Positions 33,535-41,482 of a stretch of 64,000 bases of DNA are shown one piece after another. Positions within the stretch are counted from its first letter, which is position 1, and each line of letters begins with the position of its first letter. A program made the position numbers and the translations under genes. The notes under the pieces are model-generated. The model was not told the origin of the DNA, did no database searches, and saw nothing but the letters and a program-made list of their open reading frames with translations. Origin of the DNA: Paenibacillus sp. YPG26 (lineage in GTDB: Bacteria > Bacillota > Bacilli > Paenibacillales > Paenibacillaceae); NCBI RefSeq assembly GCF_023704175.1, contig NZ_CP084530.1:2831501-2895500 (forward strand), read 5' to 3'.

Positions 33535-33784
33535 TATTATATCCAGTTCGCCAAATCTAAATCAATGTAAATAAAATCCTGTTATATGTACATCTTCCAC
33601 AGCAGGAATTAACCAGCCGCGGCAAGAATATAAGTGGACGCCCTGTTGTCTACTGTGCTGCATTGTCCAACCTGGTATCAGTGTAGCGCCTGTTTTCGAA
33701 TTCGAATTATTTATAATGCTCACGGTTAGAGGAACTTGTATCAAGCTAAAATAACCAGCAGACATGGAGGGTAACAGAACCAAT
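33535..33784. other. Intergenic stretch without a gene
   Basis: No gene is supported here. A perfect 12-bp palindrome, TTCGAATTCGAA (33695-33706), is followed at once by TATAAT (33712-33717), a plausible -10 for the acetyltransferase gene. No good -35 was found. Confidence 0.5.
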
Positions 33785-34222
33785 ATGCCTAAGATTCGTC
33801 TAGCGAAGAAAACAGAGTTTGAAGCATTAACACTTATTTGGTTAAATGCCACTTTGGCAGCACATTCTTTTGTGGAGCGGGAACATTGGGAAGCTGGACT
33901 GCCAGATATGGAGAACAAATGGCTCCCTATGTCCGAGAACTATATTATTGAAATCGGGGAGCCTCCGAGAATTGGAGGGTTTCTCTCTCTCGTCGATAAT
34001 TACCTCGCAGCTATATTTATCGATCCTCGTGTTCAGAACGAGGGGTGGGGGTCAGAACTGCTTACCAAGGCCAAGCAGCTCAGGGACAGCTTGACACTGA
34101 AAGTCTATCAGAAGAATGGTCCAGCACTGAGCTTTTACCTTAAGCACGGCTTTGTTATTGACCATGAAGAAGTAGACAGCTCCACAGGCGAGAAGGAGTA
34201 TGTTATGAAATGGTGCAGATAA
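33785..34222 (+). CDS. GNAT-family N-acetyltransferase
   Basis: The 145-residue protein has the GNAT fold: IRLAKKTEFEALTLIWLNAT (strand 1/helix 1), GGFLSLVDNYLAAIFIDPRVQNEGWGSELL (strand 4 and the pyrophosphate loop, here QNEGWG) and LKVYQKNGPALSFYLKHGFV (motif B). It resembles YjaB-type enzymes, whose substrates are mostly unknown. ATG 33785 is used because GGAGGG precedes it; an in-frame ATG at 33764 overlaps that site. Confidence 0.88.
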   Translation: MPKIRLAKKTEFEALTLIWLNATLAAHSFVEREHWEAGLPDMENKWLPMSENYIIEIGEPPRIGGFLSLVDNYLAAIFIDPRVQNEGWGSELLTKAKQLRDSLTLKVYQKNGPALSFYLKHGFVIDHEEVDSSTGEKEYVMKWCR

Positions 34223-34225
34223 AAT

Positions 34226-34269
34226 AATCAGTGTCCCCTTGTGCTGCAGCTGCAAGAGGGCACTGATCG
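34226..34269 (-). terminator. Terminator of the glycosylation operon
   Basis: On the minus strand ATCAGTGCCCTCTTG pairs with CAAGGGGACACTGAT and is followed by TATTTTATC. The stem has small mismatches. It lies 88 bp beyond galU. Confidence 0.65.
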
Positions 34270-34356
34270 TTAAGGTTCCATATAGAATGCTTGGTCAAAA
34301 TGGACATAAGTTATGCCGAATCCATTTCCCGGCTTGTCGAAAGAGCTCTAGCAGCC

Positions 34357-35223
34357 TTACTGATGAACAAGCTGCTTCAAATAGGGCATAAGCAGCGGAT
34401 ACAGTTCTTCCTGGTTAAGCCCGATCTCCAGGGTAGCCTGAATATAGCCGAATTTGTCACCGATATCATATCTCTTCCCGGCGAGTTCAAGAGCAAGCAG
34501 CCCTTCTGTACCGCAAATTTTATGCAGCGCATCTGTAAGCTGGTATTCCCCGCCGGCTCCCCGGTCGATCTGCTCCAGCACGGAGAAGATGGAAGGCTGA
34601 AGGATGTACCGGCCCATCACAGCCATTTGAGAGGGCGCCTGTTCGGGAGAAGGCTTCTCCACCAGTCCTCTCACCTGATAAAGTCCACCTTCTGCGGTGG
34701 AAGGATCGATGATGCCGTATTTGCTTACATCGGATATCGGGACCGGCTTGACGCCGATTACAGGCTTCGCAGTCTCTTCGAACACGGAGATCAGCTGTCT
34801 AAGAGCCGGAGGCTCGGAGACCATAATATCGTCTCCAAGCAGAACGGCGAACGGCTCATCTCCGATGAATTGCCTGGCGCAGAGGATGGCATGGCCCAGG
34901 CCCAGCGGTTCCTTTTGCCGGATATAATGAATTCCTGCGAGCTCACTGATGGCCTGAACCTCAAGCAGCAGATCCTGCTTGCCCTTCTCCTTCAGGATGC
35001 GTTCCAGTTCAACGGACTTATCGAAGTGGTCCTCGATTGATTTCTTGTTGCGTCCGGTTACGATAATGATGCTCTCAATTCCGGACTGCACTGCTTCTTC
35101 CACAATATATTGAATCGCCGGCTTGTCGACGATCGGGAGCATTTCCTTGGGCTGTGCTTTGGTTGCCGGCAGGAAGCGGGTGCCGAGTCCGGCGGCGGGA
35201 ATTACGGCTTTTCTGACTTTCAT
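34357..35223 (-). CDS. galU: UTP--glucose-1-phosphate uridylyltransferase
   Basis: At 288 residues it has the nucleotidyltransferase signature AAGLGTRFLPATKAQPKEMLP, the FAVLLGDDIM metal-binding segment and VEKPSPEQAPS. It makes UDP-glucose from UTP and glucose-1-phosphate in the cytosol. In Bacillus the gene is called gtaB. It is last in an operon with two envelope glycosyltransferases and a GtrA-type flippase, so its UDP-glucose may feed the polyprenyl-phosphate sugar made by the GT2 enzyme. Confidence 0.95.
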   Translation of the reverse strand: MKVRKAVIPAAGLGTRFLPATKAQPKEMLPIVDKPAIQYIVEEAVQSGIESIIIVTGRNKKSIEDHFDKSVELERILKEKGKQDLLLEVQAISELAGIHYIRQKEPLGLGHAILCARQFIGDEPFAVLLGDDIMVSEPPALRQLISVFEETAKPVIGVKPVPISDVSKYGIIDPSTAEGGLYQVRGLVEKPSPEQAPSQMAVMGRYILQPSIFSVLEQIDRGAGGEYQLTDALHKICGTEGLLALELAGKRYDIGDKFGYIQATLEIGLNQEELYPLLMPYLKQLVHQ

Positions 35224-35229
35224 ATGGGT

Positions 35230-35643
35230 TCACTCCTGTCCATGTTGATCTCTAGTCTGTTGTTGCCCGAACACAAGATAACGGCTTCCCGCATAATTAA
35301 CGAGGATGCTTACTGCCGTGGCAGCCAGCTTACAGAGGGCAAGATTCATTCCCGTGCTGGCGGACAGCGTATTTAGTACGAACGTGGATATCGTTAATGC
35401 CGCAAGATTGACCAGCACAAACCGGAGAAGCTCATCCTTCCTGTTCTGATTACGTTCCTCACGAAAAGTCCATCTGCTGTTCAGAATATAGCTGTTCAGT
35501 ACGCCGCAGCTGTAGGACAAGACTTGGGCGGGAATAACAGGGGTGCTCACCCAGATGAGGAGTGTGAACACAGCCAGATCAATTCCGGTATTAAGGAGTC
35601 CCACCAGCCCGAAGCGCATCAGCCTAATAATTCTGCTGTTCAT
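35230..35643 (-). CDS. GtrA-family membrane protein
   Basis: The 137-residue protein has four transmembrane segments (about 10-29, 36-56, 76-95 and 103-122) and the GtrA signature (MRFGLVGLLNTGIDLAVFTLL; SYILNSRWTFRE). GtrA proteins are thought to flip polyprenyl-phosphate-linked sugars across the membrane. It overlaps the GT2 gene by 4 bp and is followed by galU after 6 nt, forming a tight donor-making module. Confidence 0.92.
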   Translation of the reverse strand: MNSRIIRLMRFGLVGLLNTGIDLAVFTLLIWVSTPVIPAQVLSYSCGVLNSYILNSRWTFREERNQNRKDELLRFVLVNLAALTISTFVLNTLSASTGMNLALCKLAATAVSILVNYAGSRYLVFGQQQTRDQHGQE

Positions 35644-36620
35644 ACCTTGGTTAAGCGCTCTTGAGCGAGCTTGCCCTCCTGCTGGTGGATCCCGTGCAGT
35701 TCATTCACAATATAGAGCGGCCGCCCCTTGGTCTCATCATAGATCCGGCCGATATATTCTCCGAGCACCCCGAGCATAATCAGCACAAATCCATCGAACA
35801 CCAGCATGATCCCAATGAGGGAAGGCCAGCCTTTGCTTGTTGCTCCCGTAAATAAGGCGAGATACAGAACATACAGGAGGTAGACGAATCCGAGAATGGA
35901 CAGCGTCATTCCCGCGTAGCCTGCCAGCTTCAGCGGTTTGTAGGAGAAGGACATGATTCCGTCCAAAGACAGCTTGACCATCCGTCTGAGGGGATACTTG
36001 GTCTCCCCGGCAAAACGTTCCTCCCGTTCATACTCCACCGCGGTCTGGCGGAAGCCTACCCAGCTGACCAGACCGCGGACGAACCGGTTCTTCTCCGGCA
36101 GTTGTTTCATCTGCGCCACGACCTTGCGGTCCATCAGGCGGAAATCCCCTGTATCTACCGGAATATGAATATCGGTGGAAGCCCTGAGAATCCGGTAGAA
36201 CATGCTGGCAAACCACTTTTTGAAGAGCGTCTCCCCGTTTCTTTTAACCCGCTTCGCATAGACAACCTCGTAGCCTTCCTTCCATTTATCAATCATCGTG
36301 AGAATCAGCTCGGGAGGATCCTGAAGATCGGCATCAATAACAATCACCGCTTCTCCAGACGCATAGTCCATACCTGCTGTAATGGCAACCTGATGTCCGA
36401 AATTCCGCGAGAAATCAATCAGCTTGACGGTGTCGTCCCAGCAGCTGTAATCCTTAATAATCCCGGCACTCTGATCCCTGCTGCCATCATTAACGAAGAT
36501 TAACTCATAGGGATCCTGCAGGGTTCCCATTACTTTTTTAAGACGTCTATAAGTCTCCTGAATAACAGCTTCCTCGTTATACATCGGAATAATAATTGAA
36601 TACTTCGCTTCTTTGCTCAT
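35640..36620 (-). CDS. GT2 glycosyltransferase, polyprenyl-phosphate sugar synthase (GtrB/CsbB-like)
   Basis: The 326-residue protein has a GT-A domain (IIIPMYNEEAVIQETYRRL; IDADLQDPPELI with the DxD motif; PVDTGDFRLMDRKV) and two C-terminal transmembrane helices (about 236-258 and 270-294). This is the dolichol-phosphate-mannose-synthase-like family, which moves a sugar from a nucleotide donor to undecaprenyl phosphate. A GGAGG site precedes the ATG. Its partners are the GtrA protein and the GT39-like transferase upstream. Confidence 0.93.
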   Translation of the reverse strand: MSKEAKYSIIIPMYNEEAVIQETYRRLKKVMGTLQDPYELIFVNDGSRDQSAGIIKDYSCWDDTVKLIDFSRNFGHQVAITAGMDYASGEAVIVIDADLQDPPELILTMIDKWKEGYEVVYAKRVKRNGETLFKKWFASMFYRILRASTDIHIPVDTGDFRLMDRKVVAQMKQLPEKNRFVRGLVSWVGFRQTAVEYEREERFAGETKYPLRRMVKLSLDGIMSFSYKPLKLAGYAGMTLSILGFVYLLYVLYLALFTGATSKGWPSLIGIMLVFDGFVLIMLGVLGEYIGRIYDETKGRPLYIVNELHGIHQQEGKLAQERLTKV

Positions 36621-36655
36621 AAGGTCTACCTCCTTCTAAATCCTGAAATATGAGT

Positions 36656-38878
36656 TTATTTCACTGTGACCTCGTACAAGGTCATATTCCCATCAGGGCC
36701 GCCCTGCCTGAAGCCTGAATCCGTCTGTTCGGCTGATTCCGAAGAGTCGCTCCATTCGCTGGCAGGAATCTCGGTGCCATGCTCTTTGATCCAGGCTGTC
36801 AGCTCCGAGCTGCCACCACGGCCGCCCATTCCACCGCCAACAAGGAAGTACTTCACCTTGCTGTCCTTAACCAGAGCCTCAAGCTTCGCCGCCGTATAGA
36901 CAGGGTCTGAACCTGAGAATCCGCCCATAATGATGACAGATTCATCTTCGTCAATCATATAGGGAGCCGCCGTGCCATAATTCGTCGTAGCGAATAAGTA
37001 CTCTTGGCCTGAGTTATTTTCTCTTAAATAAGCAAGCAGCTTCGTATTCACCTTCTGGCTGCCGCCCATTCCACCGCCACGCCCCTCTGTATCGGGTCTG
37101 CTATCGTCCATAGCTGCAGAGCCCGCCATAGTACCTGAAGATGTGGTGTTATTCGCTGAATTCCCATCTGTGCCGGTACCGGCCGAGCTGCCGCCGAAGT
37201 TCATTCCAGGAGGGAGCTCTCCAGGCTGACCATTCATGCCCCCAGGGAAGCCCATCCCCCCGCCCATACCGCTTGAAGTTCCAGGCCCTGCTTGTGGAAT
37301 CATGCTGTTAAGGCCGTAAGTGATTGGGGTCAGCGCCCAGAATAGGGGACCAATCATCAGCACCAGGAATCCGGCTGCCGCCGCGGCATGCTTCCAGGTT
37401 CTCTCCTGGCGGCGGATATAGACAAGCAGTCCTGCAGCCGCAATACCTGCCGCGGCTATAGCGATAGACCATCCGGAGCCGATCGTGTTGTTATAAGCTT
37501 GAACAATGTAATATTGAAATGCTGCTGTAACTAATACAGCTGCTGGCAGCAGCCAGGACTGCCACCCGGTACGTTCACGGTAGGAAGTCCACATGGCGGT
37601 CCACCCCGCCCCAGTCAGTGCCGCAATCGGTGCTGCGAGCATGATCAGATAATAATGGTGGAAGAAACCCGCAATGCTGAAGAAGACCATAACCGGTCCA
37701 AGCCATGCCAGCCAGAACAAGCCTTCCTTATGCTTCTCTGTAATGTTGTTACGGCGGATTCCCGCGAACAGGGCTATGAAGCCGAATAATACGAACGGAA
37801 GAAGCCAACTGGCTTGTCCTGAGAGTTCAGTCTGGAATAGACGCAGCGGACCCGGGGTTCCTGTTCCGAACCTGCTTCCCATTCCTCCACCGCCGTCATC
37901 CCGGCCGTCCTCTCCCGCAGGCGGCATCAACGGATTTGTTCCGGATTGACCGGAGCTTGACTGATCGGTGCTTGACTGGTCTGTTCCCGTCTGAGCCGAC
38001 CCCGCAGATCCACCGTCACCTCCCATATTTGCTTGACCCGGCTCCCCGTTAACACGATCTCCTGGAGGCGTCCCTCCGCCTCCGCCTTGATCCCCGGTCA
38101 GACGGGACACTCCGTTATAGCCAAAAGCCAGTTCAAGAACCGAGTTGGTCTCGCTGCTTCCGATATAAGGGCGCTTGTCTTTGGAAATAGAGTCCACGGT
38201 AACCGCCCAGGACAGGGATACCGCCATTAGAACCGCGGTACAGCCGGCGAGTACACTTACTTTTCTCTTCCAATTGACTTTCGCTGCAAGAACATAGAAT
38301 AAGTAGAATGCGGGCAGAACCATATAAGCCTGAAGCATCTTCATATTGAAGCCAACACCCACCATGGCAAAAGCGCCGAGCAGACTCCAGATCCTGTTCT
38401 CCCGGATCCCCCGGAACAATAGCCATGCTGCAAGCAGCAGCGTGAATACCAGCATACTGTCAATGTTGTTGGTTCTGCTTACCGCTACGGCAACAGGCAT
38501 ACAAGCCATAACGAACGCTGCGATTCTTGCTGAAGCCAGTCCAAAAGTGGGCTTGACCAGGAAGTATATCAGCAGGACGGAGCCAATTCCGGCAAGCGCC
38601 TGAGGCAGAATCACACTCCAGCCGTGCAGACCGAAGATATAAGCGCTGATCGTCTGAATCCAGAAGGTGACCGGAGGCTTGTCCACGGTTACGGAGCCTG
38701 CTGAGTCAAGTGATCCATAGAAGAAGTTGTGGAGATTCTGCAGCATGCTTGCGACAGCTGTGGTGTAGTACGTGTTAGCGTACTGATCATTCCAAATGCC
38801 GTACAAATTGAGAAAAGCTGCGAGTGCCACAATAACAATCAGAAGCTTGTCCGTGCACATTTTCTTTAATAATCTCAT
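36656..38878 (-). CDS. GT39/PMT_2-family glycosyltransferase (YkcB-like) with Gly-rich inserts
   Basis: The 740-residue polytopic membrane protein starts with the ArnT/PMT_2 pattern (NLYGIWNDQYANTYYTTAVA; TVDKPPVTFWIQTISAYIFG) and has about 11 transmembrane helices. Such enzymes use polyprenyl-phosphate sugars outside the membrane. Two long low-complexity inserts, rich in Gly, Ser, Thr, Gln and Met (about residues 262-345 and 527-608), interrupt the exposed part. A C-terminal soluble domain follows (about 610-740: YLFATTNYGTAAPYMI; VIIMGGFSGSDPVYTA). The acceptor is unknown. It heads the operon and diverges from a two-component system. Confidence 0.9.
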   Translation of the reverse strand: MRLLKKMCTDKLLIVIVALAAFLNLYGIWNDQYANTYYTTAVASMLQNLHNFFYGSLDSAGSVTVDKPPVTFWIQTISAYIFGLHGWSVILPQALAGIGSVLLIYFLVKPTFGLASARIAAFVMACMPVAVAVSRTNNIDSMLVFTLLLAAWLLFRGIRENRIWSLLGAFAMVGVGFNMKMLQAYMVLPAFYLFYVLAAKVNWKRKVSVLAGCTAVLMAVSLSWAVTVDSISKDKRPYIGSSETNSVLELAFGYNGVSRLTGDQGGGGGTPPGDRVNGEPGQANMGGDGGSAGSAQTGTDQSSTDQSSSGQSGTNPLMPPAGEDGRDDGGGGMGSRFGTGTPGPLRLFQTELSGQASWLLPFVLFGFIALFAGIRRNNITEKHKEGLFWLAWLGPVMVFFSIAGFFHHYYLIMLAAPIAALTGAGWTAMWTSYRERTGWQSWLLPAAVLVTAAFQYYIVQAYNNTIGSGWSIAIAAAGIAAAGLLVYIRRQERTWKHAAAAAGFLVLMIGPLFWALTPITYGLNSMIPQAGPGTSSGMGGGMGFPGGMNGQPGELPPGMNFGGSSAGTGTDGNSANNTTSSGTMAGSAAMDDSRPDTEGRGGGMGGSQKVNTKLLAYLRENNSGQEYLFATTNYGTAAPYMIDEDESVIIMGGFSGSDPVYTAAKLEALVKDSKVKYFLVGGGMGGRGGSSELTAWIKEHGTEIPASEWSDSSESAEQTDSGFRQGGPDGNMTLYEVTVK

Positions 38879-38923
38879 ATTCCATATCCACTCCCTTGAT
38901 TAACCTGCACCCATTGTGCCATC

Positions 38924-38967
38924 CTTAACTGAAGTGAGATTGAGCGTTAGCTGAATGTTAGCTGAAT
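38924..38967 (-). promoter_or_regulatory. Tandem 11-bp direct repeats, likely OmpR-type regulator boxes
   Basis: GTTAGCTGAAT occurs twice in tandem (38946-38956 and 38957-38967). A related CTTAACTGAAG lies exactly 22 bp upstream (38924-38934), and an inverted variant, ATTCAGCCAATTAAC, occurs near 39009-39023. Direct repeats with 11-bp phase are the usual binding pattern of PhoB/OmpR-type response regulators, and such a regulator starts at 39081. Confidence 0.65.
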
Positions 38968-39080
38968 GTTTGGTTACAAGCCTTGAGAAGGCCTGTCTTT
39001 CAGACAAAATTCAGCCAATTAACCGATAATAGAGTAGAAATGAACCTGCCAAAACTGCTTCTGAGAGAGGAAGAACATAT

Positions 39081-39767
39081 ATGAAACCTGCTAAGGGGAT
39101 CAAAATACTGCTTGTTGACGATGAGCCGCACATTCTGCAATTTCTCGAAATGGGTCTGAGCGAAGAGGGATTTGAGGTGCAGACAGCACCCGATGGTGCG
39201 GCGGCCGTAGAGCTTGCCATGGACTTTAAGCCGCATGTGGTTATTCTTGATGTCATGATGCCTGAAATGAACGGCTTTGAGGTAGTTAAGGAAATGAAAA
39301 GCACGGGTGCCAATGTGGGGATTATTATGCTAACCGCCAAGGATGAAGTGGAGGACCGGGTCAAGGGACTGACCCTCGGGGCGGATGATTATATGGTGAA
39401 GCCCTTCAGCTTTGAGGAACTGCTGGCGCGAATTCAGGCACGGCTGCGCAACCAGTTCCCCGATCTGCTGGGGGAAGTCACACAGGGGCCGTTCCGCATT
39501 GATGACCGCCGCAAAGAGATCATTTACAATGATAAAGTTCTAGAGCTCTCCCCAACCGAATATGAGCTGCTCAAATTCATGATCATGAACTACGGAATTG
39601 TGCTCAGCAAGCCGCTGATTCTGGACCGCGTGTGGGGGTATGATTTCGGCGGAGAAGAGAATATCGTTGAGGTCTATATCCGTTCACTTCGCGAGAAGCT
39701 TGGCGATAAGGAGCATAAGCTGATCCGGACGCTCCGCGGCGTCGGTTACCGGGTTGATCTGCCATGA
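39081..39767 (+). CDS. OmpR/PhoB-family response regulator
   Basis: The 228-residue protein has a receiver domain with DD at 13-14, the phospho-acceptor Asp57 (VVILDVMMPEMNGF), the Thr in MLTAKD and the Lys in YMVKPFSFEELLAR. The winged-helix effector domain is at about 128-226 (LSPTEYELLKFMIMNYGIVLSKPLILDRVWG; VYIRSLREKLGDKEHKLIRTLRGVGYR). It overlaps the kinase gene by 4 bp. It probably controls the divergent glycosylation operon and itself through the repeats at 38924-38967. Confidence 0.95.
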   Translation: MKPAKGIKILLVDDEPHILQFLEMGLSEEGFEVQTAPDGAAAVELAMDFKPHVVILDVMMPEMNGFEVVKEMKSTGANVGIIMLTAKDEVEDRVKGLTLGADDYMVKPFSFEELLARIQARLRNQFPDLLGEVTQGPFRIDDRRKEIIYNDKVLELSPTEYELLKFMIMNYGIVLSKPLILDRVWGYDFGGEENIVEVYIRSLREKLGDKEHKLIRTLRGVGYRVDLP

Positions 39768-41302
39768 TGAAGAGAGCCCGAGAGTTTCTCAGTCATCCAT
39801 TAGCACCTGGCTCCCTGCGCTCCCAGCTGCTTGTACGTTCCCTGTTCATTCTGGCGGCTCTGCTGATTCTTATCGGGGGTCTCCAGTACTGGCTGATGAA
39901 AGACTTCTTGTATAAAAGCCGTGCTGAAGGCCTGCGGGCTCAGATCATGTCCATTCCCAAAGGGCTGCTTCGAACACAGGGCGAGCTGTCTGCTGAATCT
40001 GACCAGGACCGCCAGGACCAGAACCGCAAGGAGACGACGAACCTCCCGGAATCGAGCTCTAACTCTACTATGGACAAAGAGGGACGACCGTTTGTGTTCC
40101 GCGAGACTTCTCTGGCCTTGATCAGCAAGGACGGAAGCTTCACTGATGTGTCAGGAGAATTCGGGATGAAGCCACCCCGGCTATCCACAGCAGAATACAC
40201 AGCGCTTATGAACGTTCATCAGGATAACCGGTCACATAGAGATTACGTAATCGCTCGGGATCCATCCGGGAAGGAACAGCTGATTGTGGCAGGCCCTGCC
40301 GGTCCTCCAAGCGAATCCAGAGGACTTATCCAAATGGGTACAAGTACAGCTCCGCTGCAGGAGCAGCTGCTTCAGCAGCTGTTCATCTTCCTGGTGCTGT
40401 CGGCTCTTGCCCTGGCCGGAGGACTGCTCCTCTATATTCCTGTGCTTCGCCGGACGCTTGTCCCGCTGTCCCGGATGGTAGAGGTTGTCGGGCAGACGGA
40501 TGCTGGAAATCTGGCAGAGCGCTTCCCTGCAGCTCAAGGACAAGTGGAGATTGACCGCTTGTCTGCTTCTTTTAACGGCATGCTGGAAAGACTTGAGCTA
40601 TCCTTCGAAGCTGAGCGGGAGTCCAAGGAGCGGATGAGACAATTTATTGCGGACGCTTCCCACGAGCTTCGGACCCCGCTTACCTCTATTCACGGCTTTC
40701 TCGAAGTCCTGCTTCGCGGAGCCGCGGCCAATCCGCAGAAGCTTCAAGCAGCCCTGACCAGCATGCACGGAGAATCCAGGCGCATTAACAAGCTGGTCGA
40801 GGATCTCCTCCTGCTTACGAAGCTGGATCAGGCCCCGCAGCTCCAGTTAACGGAGCTATGTCTTGATGCCCTTCTGCGCGAGATGGAGCCTCAGCTGCTG
40901 ATGCTTGCGGGCCAGCGAAATGTGCGTTTTGATCTCACCGCCCACGTCCAGACGAAGGCTGACCCTGACAAAATCAAACAAGTTGTACTTAACTTATTTC
41001 ATAATGCGGTACAGCACACACACGAGACTGAGGGAGTGATTACCGTCACCTTGATTGTCTCGGAGAATCAGGCGGAGCTAACCGTCCAGGATAATGGCAG
41101 CGGCATTCATCCAGAGCATCTCCCTCATATCTTTGACCGGTTCTACCGGAGTGAATCCTCCAGAACCCGCAAATCCGGCGGAGCCGGCCTTGGGCTCGCC
41201 ATTACCAAGTCCATTATGGATGCCCATAAAGGCACAATTACTGCGAGGAGTGAGCCGGGCCTTGGCACTTCTTTTCGAATCACTCTGCCGATTGTAAAAT
41301 AA
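39764..41302 (+). CDS. Sensor histidine kinase (HAMP, HisKA, HATPase_c)
   Basis: The 512-residue protein has transmembrane helices at about 24-44 and 205-226 enclosing an extracellular domain of about 160 residues with a hydrophilic Asp/Gln/Ser-rich stretch (75-105). A HAMP domain follows at about 227-280. The phospho-accepting His300 is in DASHELRTPLTS. The ATPase domain has the N box HNAVQH, the G1 box DNGSGI, the F box FDRFYR and the G2 box GAGLGLAI. It is the partner of the OmpR-type regulator encoded just upstream. The stimulus is unknown, perhaps envelope stress given the neighbouring operon. Confidence 0.95.
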   Translation: MMKRAREFLSHPLAPGSLRSQLLVRSLFILAALLILIGGLQYWLMKDFLYKSRAEGLRAQIMSIPKGLLRTQGELSAESDQDRQDQNRKETTNLPESSSNSTMDKEGRPFVFRETSLALISKDGSFTDVSGEFGMKPPRLSTAEYTALMNVHQDNRSHRDYVIARDPSGKEQLIVAGPAGPPSESRGLIQMGTSTAPLQEQLLQQLFIFLVLSALALAGGLLLYIPVLRRTLVPLSRMVEVVGQTDAGNLAERFPAAQGQVEIDRLSASFNGMLERLELSFEAERESKERMRQFIADASHELRTPLTSIHGFLEVLLRGAAANPQKLQAALTSMHGESRRINKLVEDLLLLTKLDQAPQLQLTELCLDALLREMEPQLLMLAGQRNVRFDLTAHVQTKADPDKIKQVVLNLFHNAVQHTHETEGVITVTLIVSENQAELTVQDNGSGIHPEHLPHIFDRFYRSESSRTRKSGGAGLGLAITKSIMDAHKGTITARSEPGLGTSFRITLPIVK

Positions 41303-41313
41303 ATATGCCAGCA

Positions 41314-41345
41314 GCCCCCACGGACCATCCGCGGGGGTTATTTCA
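41314..41345 (+). terminator. Terminator after the histidine kinase gene
   Basis: CCCCC-A-CGGA pairs with TCCG-C-GGGGG around a CCA loop and is followed by TTATTTCAT. Confidence 0.7.
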
Positions 41346-41482
41346 TGTTCATAGTTTAAGCGTTCTCCCATAGACGCTGCGTCTTAAATTTAGACCTTGC
41401 GCAGCCGATATATATGATGTACATAAATTTCGACAAAATAATTAATATTCGACAAATAGAAAAAAGGGTTAGGAGAATGAGT

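Noticed and set aside
34291..35040. A 249-codon open frame opposite galU
   Set aside because: It lies antisense to a well-supported gene, has no ribosome site and no recognisable domain.
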